Source: a bacterium | GTDB taxonomy: Bacteria; Electryoneota; RPQS01 | Assembly (NCBI GenBank): GCA_028711875.1 | Contig: JAQTRJ010000150.1 | Location: 1 to 6,028 of the forward strand | DNA length: 6,028 bases | Direction: 5' to 3' | Part shown: in pieces, positions 1 to 6,028 of the stretch | How positions within the stretch are numbered: the first letter of the stretch is position 1 | Layout of the letters: each line of letters opens with the position of its first letter | The notes under the pieces: generated by a model | Databases searched by the model: none | Seen by the model: only the letters and a program-made list of their open reading frames with translations | What the model was told of the DNA's origin: nothing | Made by a program: the position numbers and the translations under genes

Positions 1-952
1 GCAGACCCACTTCGCTGGTGCGCTCGGTGACGGACACGAGCATGATGTTCATGATGCCGATGCCGCCGACGAGCAGCGAAATGAACGCGATAATCACGCC
101 CCCGGCGTAGATGCTGCCGGTGATCTTGCGATAGGCGTCCATAATCATATTCTGGCCGTTGATGCCGAAGTTGTCCGGCTCGAGCGGCCCAAGTTTGCGG
201 ACGCGGCGCATGATGCCGCGCAGTTCCCATTCGAGGTCGTTCACCTCTTCGGCGCTGCGCGCCTTGACCACGATATCCACGTTGCTCTCGCGCACGAACC
301 GCTTGATGAACGCGCCGATCGGAAGGTAGACGAAATCGTCCATGTTCTGACCGAAGAACCGGCCCATCTTGGCATTCACCCCGATGATGCGGAATTTTTG
401 GCCGTTGATGTCCAGTTTTTTATCCAGCGCTCCGCCGTCCGGGAACAGACGTTCGGCAATGGACGAACCGACGACGCAGACTTGCACGTTGCGGCGCACC
501 TCGTCGTCATTGAAAAAGCGTCCCTGGTCGAGGCGCACCGAATTGGTCTCGACGTAGTCGGTGCCGACGCCGAAAATCTCCACGTTGGTCAGCCGGTTGC
601 TGCGATAGCTGACGCTGCTCTGGGTGTCGGCCATCGGGCTGACCGCCACGCCCAGCGTGGTCTCGGCCCGGACGCGATCGGCGTCGTCCACCTCCAGCTT
701 GGGCCGCTTGATCATTGCCCGCCAGTTCTCGCCGAACCAATCCCATTTCGAAACATAGAGCGTATTCGTTCCGAGAAAGCTGAACTGTCCGGCCACCGCC
801 TTGTTGAGACCGAGGATGATCGTCACCATGAGCACCACGGTGGTCACGCCGATCAGAATGCCGAGCGTAGTCAGCGCGGCGCGCAGCTTGTTGGCGCGCA
901 GCGCGCGGAAAGAAATCCGCAATCCCTCGTAGACATCCATGAAAACGCGCAT
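1..952 (-). CDS. ABC transporter permease, MacB/FtsX family (partial, C-terminus beyond window)
   Basis: Inner-membrane permease of a MacB/YknZ-type export system, expected to pair with the ATPase and adaptor encoded just upstream. My own translation from base 952 is open for 317 codons to the window edge. Residues 1-30 have the usual amphipathic entry (LRANKLRAALTTLGI) leading into TM1 (about 27-49). Residues 50-275 form the large periplasmic domain (MacB_PCD type), beginning with a GQFSFLGTNTLYV stretch. TM2 is about 281-305 and runs into GGIGIMNIMLVSVTERTSE (297-315), the hallmark of the family. Members are usually near 400 residues with four membrane segments, so TM3 and TM4 (roughly 80-100 residues) lie beyond base 1. 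The ATG at 952 is chosen because GAGGAG sits five bases before it; the in-frame ATG at 940 has no such site. No stop or frameshift is seen. The family assignment is firm; the substrate is unknown. Confidence 0.95.
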   Translation of the reverse strand, partial: MRVFMDVYEGLRISFRALRANKLRAALTTLGILIGVTTVVLMVTIILGLNKAVAGQFSFLGTNTLYVSKWDWFGENWRAMIKRPKLEVDDADRVRAETTLGVAVSPMADTQSSVSYRSNRLTNVEIFGVGTDYVETNSVRLDQGRFFNDDEVRRNVQVCVVGSSIAERLFPDGGALDKKLDINGQKFRIIGVNAKMGRFFGQNMDDFVYLPIGAFIKRFVRESNVDIVVKARSAEEVNDLEWELRGIMRRVRKLGPLEPDNFGINGQNMIMDAYRKITGSIYAGGVIIAFISLLVGGIGIMNIMLVSVTERTSEVGL

Positions 953-957
953 GGCGG

Positions 958-963
958 CTCCTC
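958..963 (-). promoter_or_regulatory. Shine-Dalgarno site of the permease gene
   Basis: On the minus strand GAGGAG lies five bases before the ATG at 952 and overlaps the TGA stop of the ATPase gene (TGAGGAG). It fixes the permease start and suggests translational coupling of the two genes. Confidence 0.75.
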
Positions 964-1675
964 AGCTCCGCGGCTCGTCCGAGGCAATTCGCCCGTCGAG
1001 GAGACGGATAATCCGCTTCGTATGACGGGCGATATCCTCCTCGTGGGTGACCAGAACGATCGTGTTGCCTTCGCCGTAGATACGGTCAAAGATGTCCATG
1101 ATCTCGGCACCGGTTTTCGAGTCGAGATTTCCGGTTGGTTCGTCGGCCAGAATAATCGAAGGCCGCGTGACGAGCGCGCGGGCCAGCGCCACGCGCTGTC
1201 GCTGTCCGCCGGAGAGTTCGTTGGGCTTGTGGTGCATGCGGTCGGAGAGTCCGACCGAAGCCAGCGCCTCCTCGGCCCGCTGGTGCCGCTGCGCGGCGCG
1301 GATCCCGGCGTAAATGAGCGGCAGCTCCACGTTGTGCAGCGCCGTCGCGCGGGGCAGCAGATTGAAGGTTTGAAAAACGAAGCCGATGCGGCGGTTGCGA
1401 ACCTCGGCCAGAAAACCGTTGGTCAGCCCGGCCACGTTATCGCCCGCCAGATAGTAGTCGCCGCTGGTCGGAGTATCCAGACAGCCGATCAGATTCATCA
1501 GCGTGGATTTGCCCGATCCGGACGGTCCCATGATGGCGACGTATTCGCCGGACTGGATATCGAGGTCTACGCCGCGCAGAGCATGAACCTGTTCCGTGCC
1601 CACACGGTAGGTTTTCACCAGCTTACGGATTTCGATCAGCGACCGGCTGCCCGGTGTTCCGTCGGAGTGGATCAC
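962..1675 (-). CDS. ABC transporter ATP-binding protein, MacB/LolD/YknY type
   Basis: Cytoplasmic ATPase subunit that powers the export complex, 237 residues, the usual length for a stand-alone LolD/YknY-type subunit. All catalytic elements are present: Walker [10 protein letters not shown] (50-58), Q-loop with Q102 in FQTFNLLP, signature LSGGQ (154-158), Walker B IILADEP with catalytic E179, D-loop around 183-185, and switch histidine H211. The family-typical stretches [13 protein letters not shown] (59-71) and [10 protein letters not shown] (177-186) place it in the MacB/LolD branch rather than among importers. The start is GTG at 1675, with GAGG at 1685-1688 on the minus strand nine bases upstream; no ATG fits better. 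This gives about a dozen residues ahead of the usual [10 protein letters not shown] beginning. It begins 6 bases after the adaptor stop and ends 9 bases before the permease start, so it is the middle gene of the operon. Fused MacB proteins carry this domain on the permease; here it is separate. Confidence 0.96.
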   Translation of the reverse strand: MIHSDGTPGSRSLIEIRKLVKTYRVGTEQVHALRGVDLDIQSGEYVAIMGPSGSGKSTLMNLIGCLDTPTSGDYYLAGDNVAGLTNGFLAEVRNRRIGFVFQTFNLLPRATALHNVELPLIYAGIRAAQRHQRAEEALASVGLSDRMHHKPNELSGGQRQRVALARALVTRPSIILADEPTGNLDSKTGAEIMDIFDRIYGEGNTIVLVTHEEDIARHTKRIIRLLDGRIASDEPRS

Positions 1676-1681
1676 GATGGG

Positions 1682-2953
1682 CTACCTCGCCTGGGGTTTG
1701 CCGGCCATCTTGGGTTCTTCGCGCAGCTTGATTTTCATCCCCTGGACGAGATCACGGGCCAGCACGCGGTACGGGCCGGAGATCACGCTGTCGCCGTCGG
1801 CGATTCCTTCGATGATCTCGATATGGCGGTCGGAGGAGAGTCCGGTCTTGACCGGCTTCCAGACTGCCGAATCCGCAGCGAAGATGAACACGCCTTCCTG
1901 CACGGCGCTGCGGTCGAAGGCCGAGGTGTCGGCGGATCCGGCGCGGACTTGCGCGGCGACTTCGCGGGAGGATTTTTTCTCCTCGTCTTCCTTGATCTCC
2001 ACCGTCTTGCCGTGCTCTTTGTCGCGCACGGCCACGCACTGCAGAGAAACCGAGAGGACGTCGTCGCGGAAATCGGTGGCGATGTCTACGGTGGCCGACA
2101 TGCCGGGTCGGATTCCGGCGATGCTGTCTACCACGGCGACTTTCACGTCATAACTGCGGGCCTGCGTTTCCGAAGCCAGACTGGCCTGCGAAGCCGACTG
2201 AGCGATTTCCACCACCCGGCCAGTAAACAAGGTATCGGGGAACGCGTCAATTTCCACTGCGGCGGAATCGCCGAGTTTCACGCCGACGATGTCGTTTTCA
2301 TCCACCTCGGCGCGGACCTGCATCTGCGAAAGCTCGGCGATGACCAGAATCACGTCTTCCTGAAACTGCGAGCCGAGCGTGAGTTCGCCAAGTTCCTTGT
2401 TGAGCCGTGACACCCAGCCGCTCATGGGAGCGTTGATGCGGGTCTTGGCCAGATTTTCGCGAGCGCGCTTCTCCTCAGCCAGCGCCTGATCGAGCTGTGC
2501 GGCGGACATTTCGGCGGTGGCCACGGCGGCGTCAAGATCGGCCTGCGAGTGACCGCCCTTTTCCACGAGTTCGCGAACGCGGCCCAGATCGGCTTCGGAC
2601 TTCTGTTTCTGACTTCGGGCGGAGCGCAACGCCGACGCGGCGGATTCGAGCGCGGCATTATAGGTTTCCGGATCCAACTGCACGAGGAACTGCCCCTTTT
2701 CGACACGCTGGCCTTCCTTAACGGTCAAGTCAACGATCCGGCCGGGAATTTCCGCGGACACCTTGACCTCTTCCACCGGCTCCACCGTCCCGGATGCGGA
2801 AACCGTGGCGACTAAGCGGCGTTGGGCGGCGGTTTCAACGGTCACGACGACTCTGGTATCTTTAGTCTTGGATTTGTAGACCGCGAAGGCCGCGGCCGCG
2901 ACGACCAGCGCCACGATGATAATCCAAAGCCACGTTTTTTTCTTCTTCTTCAT
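1682..2953 (-). CDS. Membrane-fusion adaptor (MacA/HlyD-like periplasmic adaptor subunit)
   Basis: Periplasmic adaptor expected to link the inner-membrane ABC pump to an outer-membrane channel; 423 residues from the chosen start. N-terminus MKKKKKTW followed by one hydrophobic segment (about 8-26) is an uncleaved inner-membrane anchor; no lipobox is seen. Residues about 45-95 and 172-205 form the split lipoyl-like domain (SASGTVEP, AEIPGRIVDLTVKEGQRVEKGQ; then INAPMSGWVS). Between them is an alanine/glutamate-rich alpha-hairpin (96-170). Residues about 208-295 form the beta-barrel (IRPGMSATVDIATD at its end). The C-terminal membrane-proximal part (300-410) ends with IEGIADGDSVISGPYRVL and is interrupted by a charged stretch (about 309-350). 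I start at the ATG at 2953, not the in-frame ATG at 3013, because the twenty extra residues (including SDASGCRVAAHNRETL) do not fit a signal or anchor and would push the lysine cluster inside. The ribosome site before 2953 is weak (AGAGA). A run of seven A's lies just after the start. First gene of the export operon. Confidence 0.93.
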   Translation of the reverse strand: MKKKKKTWLWIIIVALVVAAAAFAVYKSKTKDTRVVVTVETAAQRRLVATVSASGTVEPVEEVKVSAEIPGRIVDLTVKEGQRVEKGQFLVQLDPETYNAALESAASALRSARSQKQKSEADLGRVRELVEKGGHSQADLDAAVATAEMSAAQLDQALAEEKRARENLAKTRINAPMSGWVSRLNKELGELTLGSQFQEDVILVIAELSQMQVRAEVDENDIVGVKLGDSAAVEIDAFPDTLFTGRVVEIAQSASQASLASETQARSYDVKVAVVDSIAGIRPGMSATVDIATDFRDDVLSVSLQCVAVRDKEHGKTVEIKEDEEKKSSREVAAQVRAGSADTSAFDRSAVQEGVFIFAADSAVWKPVKTGLSSDRHIEIIEGIADGDSVISGPYRVLARDLVQGMKIKLREEPKMAGKPQAR

Positions 2954-3072
2954 GAGAGTTTCTCTGTTATGTGCGGCAACCCGGCAACCAGAAGCATCGG
3001 AACGGAGAGGCATCCGCGCCGGAATCGGGGTGTTCAGTTGATCCGAGAGGAAATGGGCGCAGAATGTTGCAC

Positions 3073-3101
3073 AATGTAATCATTACAATCGCTTCTGTCC
3101 A
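3073..3101 (-). promoter_or_regulatory. Candidate sigma70-type promoter of the export operon
   Basis: On the minus strand a -35 hexamer TGGACA (3101-3096, five of six matches to TTGACA) is followed by a 17-base spacer and a -10 hexamer TACATT (3078-3073, four of six to TATAAT). Transcription would begin near 3067, leaving a leader of about 114 bases before the adaptor ATG at 2953. The site was found by eye in a short region, so it is inferred; ideal spacing and correct position support it. Confidence 0.45.
3075..3087. promoter_or_regulatory. Perfect 6-1-6 palindrome, candidate operator
   Basis: TGTAAT-C-ATTACA is a perfect inverted repeat with one central base, the only AT-rich palindrome of this size I found in the intergenic region. 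It overlaps the -10 and the downstream part of the spacer of the candidate leftward promoter, where a bound repressor would block polymerase. The top strand of the right arm plus two bases reads TACAAT (3084-3089), a five-of-six -10 match for rightward transcription, although no good -35 precedes it. The AATNATT core with one central base recalls boxes of the Fur/PerR family, but other dimeric repressors also bind such sites. No regulator gene lies in the window, so its owner is unknown. Confidence 0.45.
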
Positions 3102-3130
3102 GTCCGTAGCGGAGGCGAGCGGCCGGAATT

Positions 3131-3198
3131 GGTACTGAGCTTGCATTACCGGGTTACGAATGTTATCCGATTTCGAAACCTACAGGTACTGACTGCAT
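3131..3198 (+). repeat. Imperfect direct repeat pair GGTACTGA-N(1-3)-TGCAT
   Basis: The first copy, GGTACTGAGCTTGCAT, covers 3131-3146. The second, GGTACTGACTGCAT, covers 3185-3198. They share thirteen bases with a two-base difference in the gap, and their starts are 54 bases apart. The first copy contains the candidate -35 of the rightward gene and the second includes the first two bases of its ATG. It may be a small duplication, a paired binding site, or chance; the exact 8-base core alone would not be surprising in a region this size. Confidence 0.4.
3141..3169 (+). promoter_or_regulatory. Weak candidate promoter of the coiled-coil gene
   Basis: TTGCAT (3141-3146), a 17-base spacer and TATCCG (3164-3169) preceded by TG one base upstream (3161-3162) form a possible extended -10 promoter. 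Each hexamer matches the sigma70 consensus at only three positions, so the spacing and the TG carry the case. Transcription would begin about 20 bases before the ATG at 3197. The alternative is initiation from TACAAT at 3084-3089. Confidence 0.25.
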
Positions 3199-5731
3199 GT
3201 CACCCTATTCCGAAATCCAGGCTGAGATTGTCGCCCCGCTTCGGCAGTTTTTGGAGAGTTTTTCCCAAGAGCTTACTGAACAACAGTTTATACCGGCGTT
3301 TCGAGAGGAACTCAAACGGCTCCTCGGTGCCGTAGACGGTCTTGGGCGCTCCGAAGCCACACTCCAACAGATTGCGCAGAGCGTTGAACAGCTCCGGGAT
3401 GTGTTCACTCCTGCCGGGACAAGACTGCTCGAGGGGGCAAAGGAGCTTGAGGAGGCAATGCGCAGCAATACCTCGCAGATTCGGGAGCAAGCCGAAGAGG
3501 TGTTGCGTGATCTGCTGGAAACCCATACCAAATTAGAATCCAGCCTGCGTAGCGAAGCCGGGTTGGTGCAAGAACATACGGCGGTTAGTCGGGACGCTCT
3601 GAGCCGAACGGTGACGGATGTTGAAGATCGGTTAAAGGGGCTGGCTTCGCACCTCGAAAATCTTTGTGAAAAGATGAATTCCGAGGTTGCGGCGGTGGCC
3701 TCTCCTGTTCCGCAGCCAGCCGCCCCTGCGGCCCCCGCTCCAGAACCGACGCCGGTCCCGGTGGTGATGGGCATTCCCGAAGATCTGCGCGATCTGCTGA
3801 ACCGGACTCAGGAAGCACTCACGGAGCGGCTGGAAGAGCAGCGGCGGGACATCGCCGAGAACCTCACGCAGGTTCGCTCGGACGAGAGTCAACGGCTGCT
3901 CAAGCTCGATCAGCGGATTTCGGAAGCCCTTTCTTCCGTAGGGCCGCAGATTCAGGGCGAACTCGAAACGGCCGTTTCCCGGCTGCGCGATCAGATGCAG
4001 ACGCTGATTCTGGCGGAAATGGAATCGCAGAAGCGGCCACCCGCGGGCGACTCATCCGCAACCGAGAGCGTTCCCGCCGCGGAACTCACGTCGAGTCTGG
4101 CCGCGAGCGAGACGCGGATTTTGCGGGAGATCGCCGCGTTGCAGAAGGGTCAGAAGAGCGAACAGTCGGAATCCGAGCGGCTGCTGCGGGAGCTGGCGCA
4201 CGGCTTCGAGGACGCGGCCGATCGGCACGCTCAGCAAGCCGAGGCCGAAACCAAGGCCGTGAAGGAATCGCTCGCGGCGCTGCAGCGGCTGGTGGCGCAG
4301 CTTCGCGAAAGCGCGCAGCAGGATCGCGAACAACACAGCGCCGTGCTGACCAACCTCGACACGCTGGTGAAGCAACAGCGCGAACAGCAGCAGACGGCCG
4401 ACGGTGAACTGGCGCAGACGCGCACCAAGCTCGACGCGCAGGCGCGGCTGCTCGAGCAAAAGATCGAGGAAGACCGGAACACTCTCGGTCAACTGACGGC
4501 GGCCGTGAACCGGGCCGAGCAGGCGGCCGCGAAAGCCATCGAACTCTCACTCAGCGACGGGCGGGCGCAGCGCGATAAAATCGAGAGCGGCATCAAGGAA
4601 CTGCGCGACCGCATGGATCGCGCGCAGCAGGCGGAAGACGGACGCACTCAGGATATGCTGCGGCACATCGCCGAAGCGTGGACAGAGGCGCTGGAAGCGC
4701 TGCGTGATTTCGTGCAAAAGACGGTGGCCGGACGCACGGATTCCATTATCACCCGGCTGGAGGGTTTGGATGCGCGGCTGGCTGAATCGGGACAATCGGG
4801 CAGCACGCTTCAACGGGATATCCAGAGCGAACTGCGCCGAATCGGCGGCGTTTTCGACGAGCGGCTGGAGAGCGTGAAATCCACCACGGAGTCGTTCACG
4901 ACGGCGATGGAGGGACACGTCAAGGCGGTATCGGGCGACGTGGCGGCGCTGCGCTCCAAGCAGGACCAATCGCTGGCGGTGCTCAAGGAAGCGATTCGCG
5001 CCAACTACGACGAGAGCGCGGCGCGGCTGAAAGAGGTGGTGGAGACCGCCTACGACAGCTTCGTCAAGCAGACGTCGAACATTCCGCAGGTGATTGACCG
5101 CTTCACTCACCTCTTGCAGTCGCTCCATCAAAGCGATCAGCTCGCCTTGCAGACGATCGGCAGCGACACGAAGAACGTGCTCAGTCTCGCGTCGGAGAAA
5201 TTCGAGGTGCTGGTCACCGACAACGCCGCCATGAAGAAATTCTTCCCGCTGCTCGACAAGAAGCTGGAAAAACATTCGAACGAACTCGACATGGTGCGCA
5301 AGGCACAGGTGCGGCAGGATCAGGAACTCGAACAGCTGCCCGGCTCGCTCGGCGAACTGCGGCAATGGCAGGACGAACAGCTGCGGGAAATCCGCGGACA
5401 ACTCAAGCAGATGGAAGATGACGATCGCGAAAGCAGCCAGCAATTGCGCACGGAGCTGGAAACCGTGAAAAACGAACAAGCCTCGTTCCAGAACGAAGGT
5501 CTGCCGGGCTTCCGCCGCGAGCTGTCCCAGTTGATGGCCTCCAAGCTCGAGTTTATCGAGAGTACGCTTCACGAACGTCAGGAGAGTCTGCAGAAGGCCA
5601 TGCAGCAGGCCATCGAACGTCAGCGCGCCTCGGGAGCGAAAACGTTCCGCATGGTGGGGCTGCTGATATTCGCCTCCATGGCGCTGCAAATTCTCTTCTA
5701 TCTCCTGTCCACACCCGGAGGCGGTCACTGA
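3197..5731 (+). CDS. Uncharacterised long coiled-coil protein with C-terminal membrane anchor
   Basis: I do not recognise a family. The 844-residue protein is rich in Q, E, R, A and L, with one visible cysteine (C157). Residues 1-165 are predicted helical and mixed in character. Residues 168-190 form a Pro/Ala linker (PVPQPAAPAAPAPEPTPVP). From about 195 heptad-like helices begin, with breaks at P250 and P281-P282; residues 294-629 contain no proline at all, enough for about 50 nm of helix if continuous. Residues about 625-700 (FVKQTSNIPQVIDRF, KKFFPLLDKKLEKH) are less repetitive and carry aromatics, perhaps a small folded module. A second helical stretch runs to about 810. Residues 819-838 form a single membrane segment preceded by basic residues (R808, R810, K815, R818), with only STPGGGH near the end. 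By the positive-inside rule the coiled coil is cytoplasmic and the protein tail-anchored. ATG 3197 has a weak AGG ten bases upstream. A structural, tethering or envelope-organising role is possible but unproven. Confidence 0.85.
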   Translation: MSPYSEIQAEIVAPLRQFLESFSQELTEQQFIPAFREELKRLLGAVDGLGRSEATLQQIAQSVEQLRDVFTPAGTRLLEGAKELEEAMRSNTSQIREQAEEVLRDLLETHTKLESSLRSEAGLVQEHTAVSRDALSRTVTDVEDRLKGLASHLENLCEKMNSEVAAVASPVPQPAAPAAPAPEPTPVPVVMGIPEDLRDLLNRTQEALTERLEEQRRDIAENLTQVRSDESQRLLKLDQRISEALSSVGPQIQGELETAVSRLRDQMQTLILAEMESQKRPPAGDSSATESVPAAELTSSLAASETRILREIAALQKGQKSEQSESERLLRELAHGFEDAADRHAQQAEAETKAVKESLAALQRLVAQLRESAQQDREQHSAVLTNLDTLVKQQREQQQTADGELAQTRTKLDAQARLLEQKIEEDRNTLGQLTAAVNRAEQAAAKAIELSLSDGRAQRDKIESGIKELRDRMDRAQQAEDGRTQDMLRHIAEAWTEALEALRDFVQKTVAGRTDSIITRLEGLDARLAESGQSGSTLQRDIQSELRRIGGVFDERLESVKSTTESFTTAMEGHVKAVSGDVAALRSKQDQSLAVLKEAIRANYDESAARLKEVVETAYDSFVKQTSNIPQVIDRFTHLLQSLHQSDQLALQTIGSDTKNVLSLASEKFEVLVTDNAAMKKFFPLLDKKLEKHSNELDMVRKAQVRQDQELEQLPGSLGELRQWQDEQLREIRGQLKQMEDDDRESSQQLRTELETVKNEQASFQNEGLPGFRRELSQLMASKLEFIESTLHERQESLQKAMQQAIERQRASGAKTFRMVGLLIFASMALQILFYLLSTPGGGH
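5717..5721 (+). promoter_or_regulatory. Shine-Dalgarno-like site for the gene starting at 5734
   Basis: GGAGG lies inside the last codons of the coiled-coil gene, twelve bases before the GTG at 5734. The spacing is longer than usual, but this is the only strong purine match near that start. Its position inside the upstream gene suggests coupled translation. Confidence 0.45.
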
Positions 5732-5733
5732 GC

Positions 5734-6028
5734 GTGAGCACTCCGTTCCAGAACACGGCGGAGGCTGCCGCCACGCTGTACGATCGCTGGTTTGAGGCGG
5801 CGCGGCACCGTCCGCAGCGCAGCGCGACACCGTCGCTGCTCGAGCTGCAGACGATCTGCCGCGAGGCGGGAGTGTCGCTGCCCGATCTGGACAGTTTCGC
5901 CCGGATCCACGATCTGCTGCCGTTGGTGATGGTGTGCAGTCAGGACGTCGAGCTGGCCGCCGAGGTGGCCAAGCGGTTCGGTTTCAATCCGAGCTGGACG
6001 AATGTTCCCGATGAGGCGATCATCTGGT
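5734..6028 (+). CDS. Uncharacterised protein, N-terminal 98 residues (partial)
   Basis: An open frame starts with GTG two bases after the TGA of the coiled-coil gene and stays open for 98 codons to the right edge. I recognise no family. The visible part has no signal peptide or membrane segment and appears soluble and mainly helical: a first helix around TAEAAATLYDRWFEAAR (8-24), a basic turn (HRPQRSATP), an amphipathic helix LLELQTICREAG (35-46), then DLDSFARIHDLLPLVMVCS (51-69) and DVELAAEVAKRFGF (71-84). Cysteines are at 42 and 68, too far apart to suggest a metal site on their own. Codon use (GAG, CTG, GCC, CGG) matches the later part of the upstream gene, which supports real coding. Adjacency points to co-expression with the membrane-anchored coiled-coil protein and perhaps a physical partnership. 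No in-frame ATG offers a better start nearby. Confidence 0.75.
   Translation, partial: MSTPFQNTAEAAATLYDRWFEAARHRPQRSATPSLLELQTICREAGVSLPDLDSFARIHDLLPLVMVCSQDVELAAEVAKRFGFNPSWTNVPDEAIIW

Noticed and set aside
398..2410. 670-codon open frame on the plus strand, opposite the permease, ATPase and adaptor genes
   Set aside because: It lies antisense to three genes with clear family motifs. Its product is rich in H, R, D and G with no domain pattern, as expected from the reverse of GC-rich coding DNA. It also crosses both gene junctions without any sign of its own start signals.
2954..3013. N-terminal extension of the adaptor from the ATG at 3013
   Set aside because: The extra residues do not form a signal peptide or anchor, whereas MKKKKKTW followed by a hydrophobic stretch is a typical adaptor N-terminus.
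3129..3335. Short plus-strand frame starting upstream of the coiled-coil gene
   Set aside because: It overlaps the 844-residue gene in another frame, its composition is not protein-like for this genome, and it would run through the promoter region.
3205..3774. Minus-strand open frame of 189 codons opposite the start of the coiled-coil gene
   Set aside because: The serine/arginine/cysteine-rich translation lacks any domain pattern and is fully covered by a better-supported plus-strand gene.
3197..5731. Identification of the coiled-coil protein as an SMC, chemoreceptor or phage tape-measure protein
   Set aside because: No Walker or hinge motifs of SMC proteins, no conserved chemoreceptor signalling hairpin, and no phage genes nearby; resemblance is only the generic coiled-coil composition.
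4547..5830. 427-codon open frame on the minus strand opposite the coiled-coil gene
   Set aside because: It is antisense to strongly biased coding sequence; the translation (many H, Q, L, R) mirrors the GAA/GAG/CAG/CTG codons of the coiled coil and shows no recognisable fold.

Overview
The window carries two divergent gene sets that share a 243-base intergenic region (2954-3196). DNA is moderately GC-rich (about 57-70 % in most stretches I counted), genes are tightly packed, two of five starts are GTG, and a membrane-fusion adaptor is present. Together these suggest a Gram-negative-type bacterium with an outer membrane. The charged insertion in the adaptor's C-terminal part is, from memory, common in adaptors of the FCB group and related candidate phyla, but I cannot place the organism with confidence.

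Minus strand, 2953 down to 1: a three-gene operon for a MacAB/YknXYZ-type ABC export system. The order of transcription is membrane-fusion adaptor (2953-1682), ATP-binding subunit (1675-962) and FtsX/MacB-type permease (952 to beyond the left edge). Gaps are 6 and 9 bases, so the three are almost certainly co-transcribed. The permease is open from base 952 to base 1 and ends in the family's hallmark motif. ATPase and permease are separate proteins here, unlike the fused MacB of E. coli. No TolC-type outer-membrane gene lies in the window. The substrate cannot be read from sequence.

Intergenic region: a perfect 6-1-6 palindrome, TGTAATCATTACA (3075-3087), overlaps the -10 and spacer of a good-looking sigma70-type promoter firing toward the export operon (TGGACA, 17 bases, TACATT). 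The opposite strand of the same element also reads as a -10 hexamer (TACAAT). This looks like an operator controlling one or both directions. A gapped direct repeat, GGTACTGA-(N1-3)-TGCAT, lies once at 3131-3146 and again over the start codon of the rightward gene.

Plus strand, 3197 onward: an 844-residue protein I do not recognise. It has a helical N-terminal region, a Pro/Ala linker, a very long and largely proline-free coiled coil, a second less repetitive segment, and a single C-terminal membrane anchor with a very short tail. Two bases after its stop a second unrecognised gene starts (GTG at 5734) and runs off the right edge. The two are probably translated from one message and may work together. 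No RNA gene, mobile element, CRISPR array or clear intrinsic terminator was seen.
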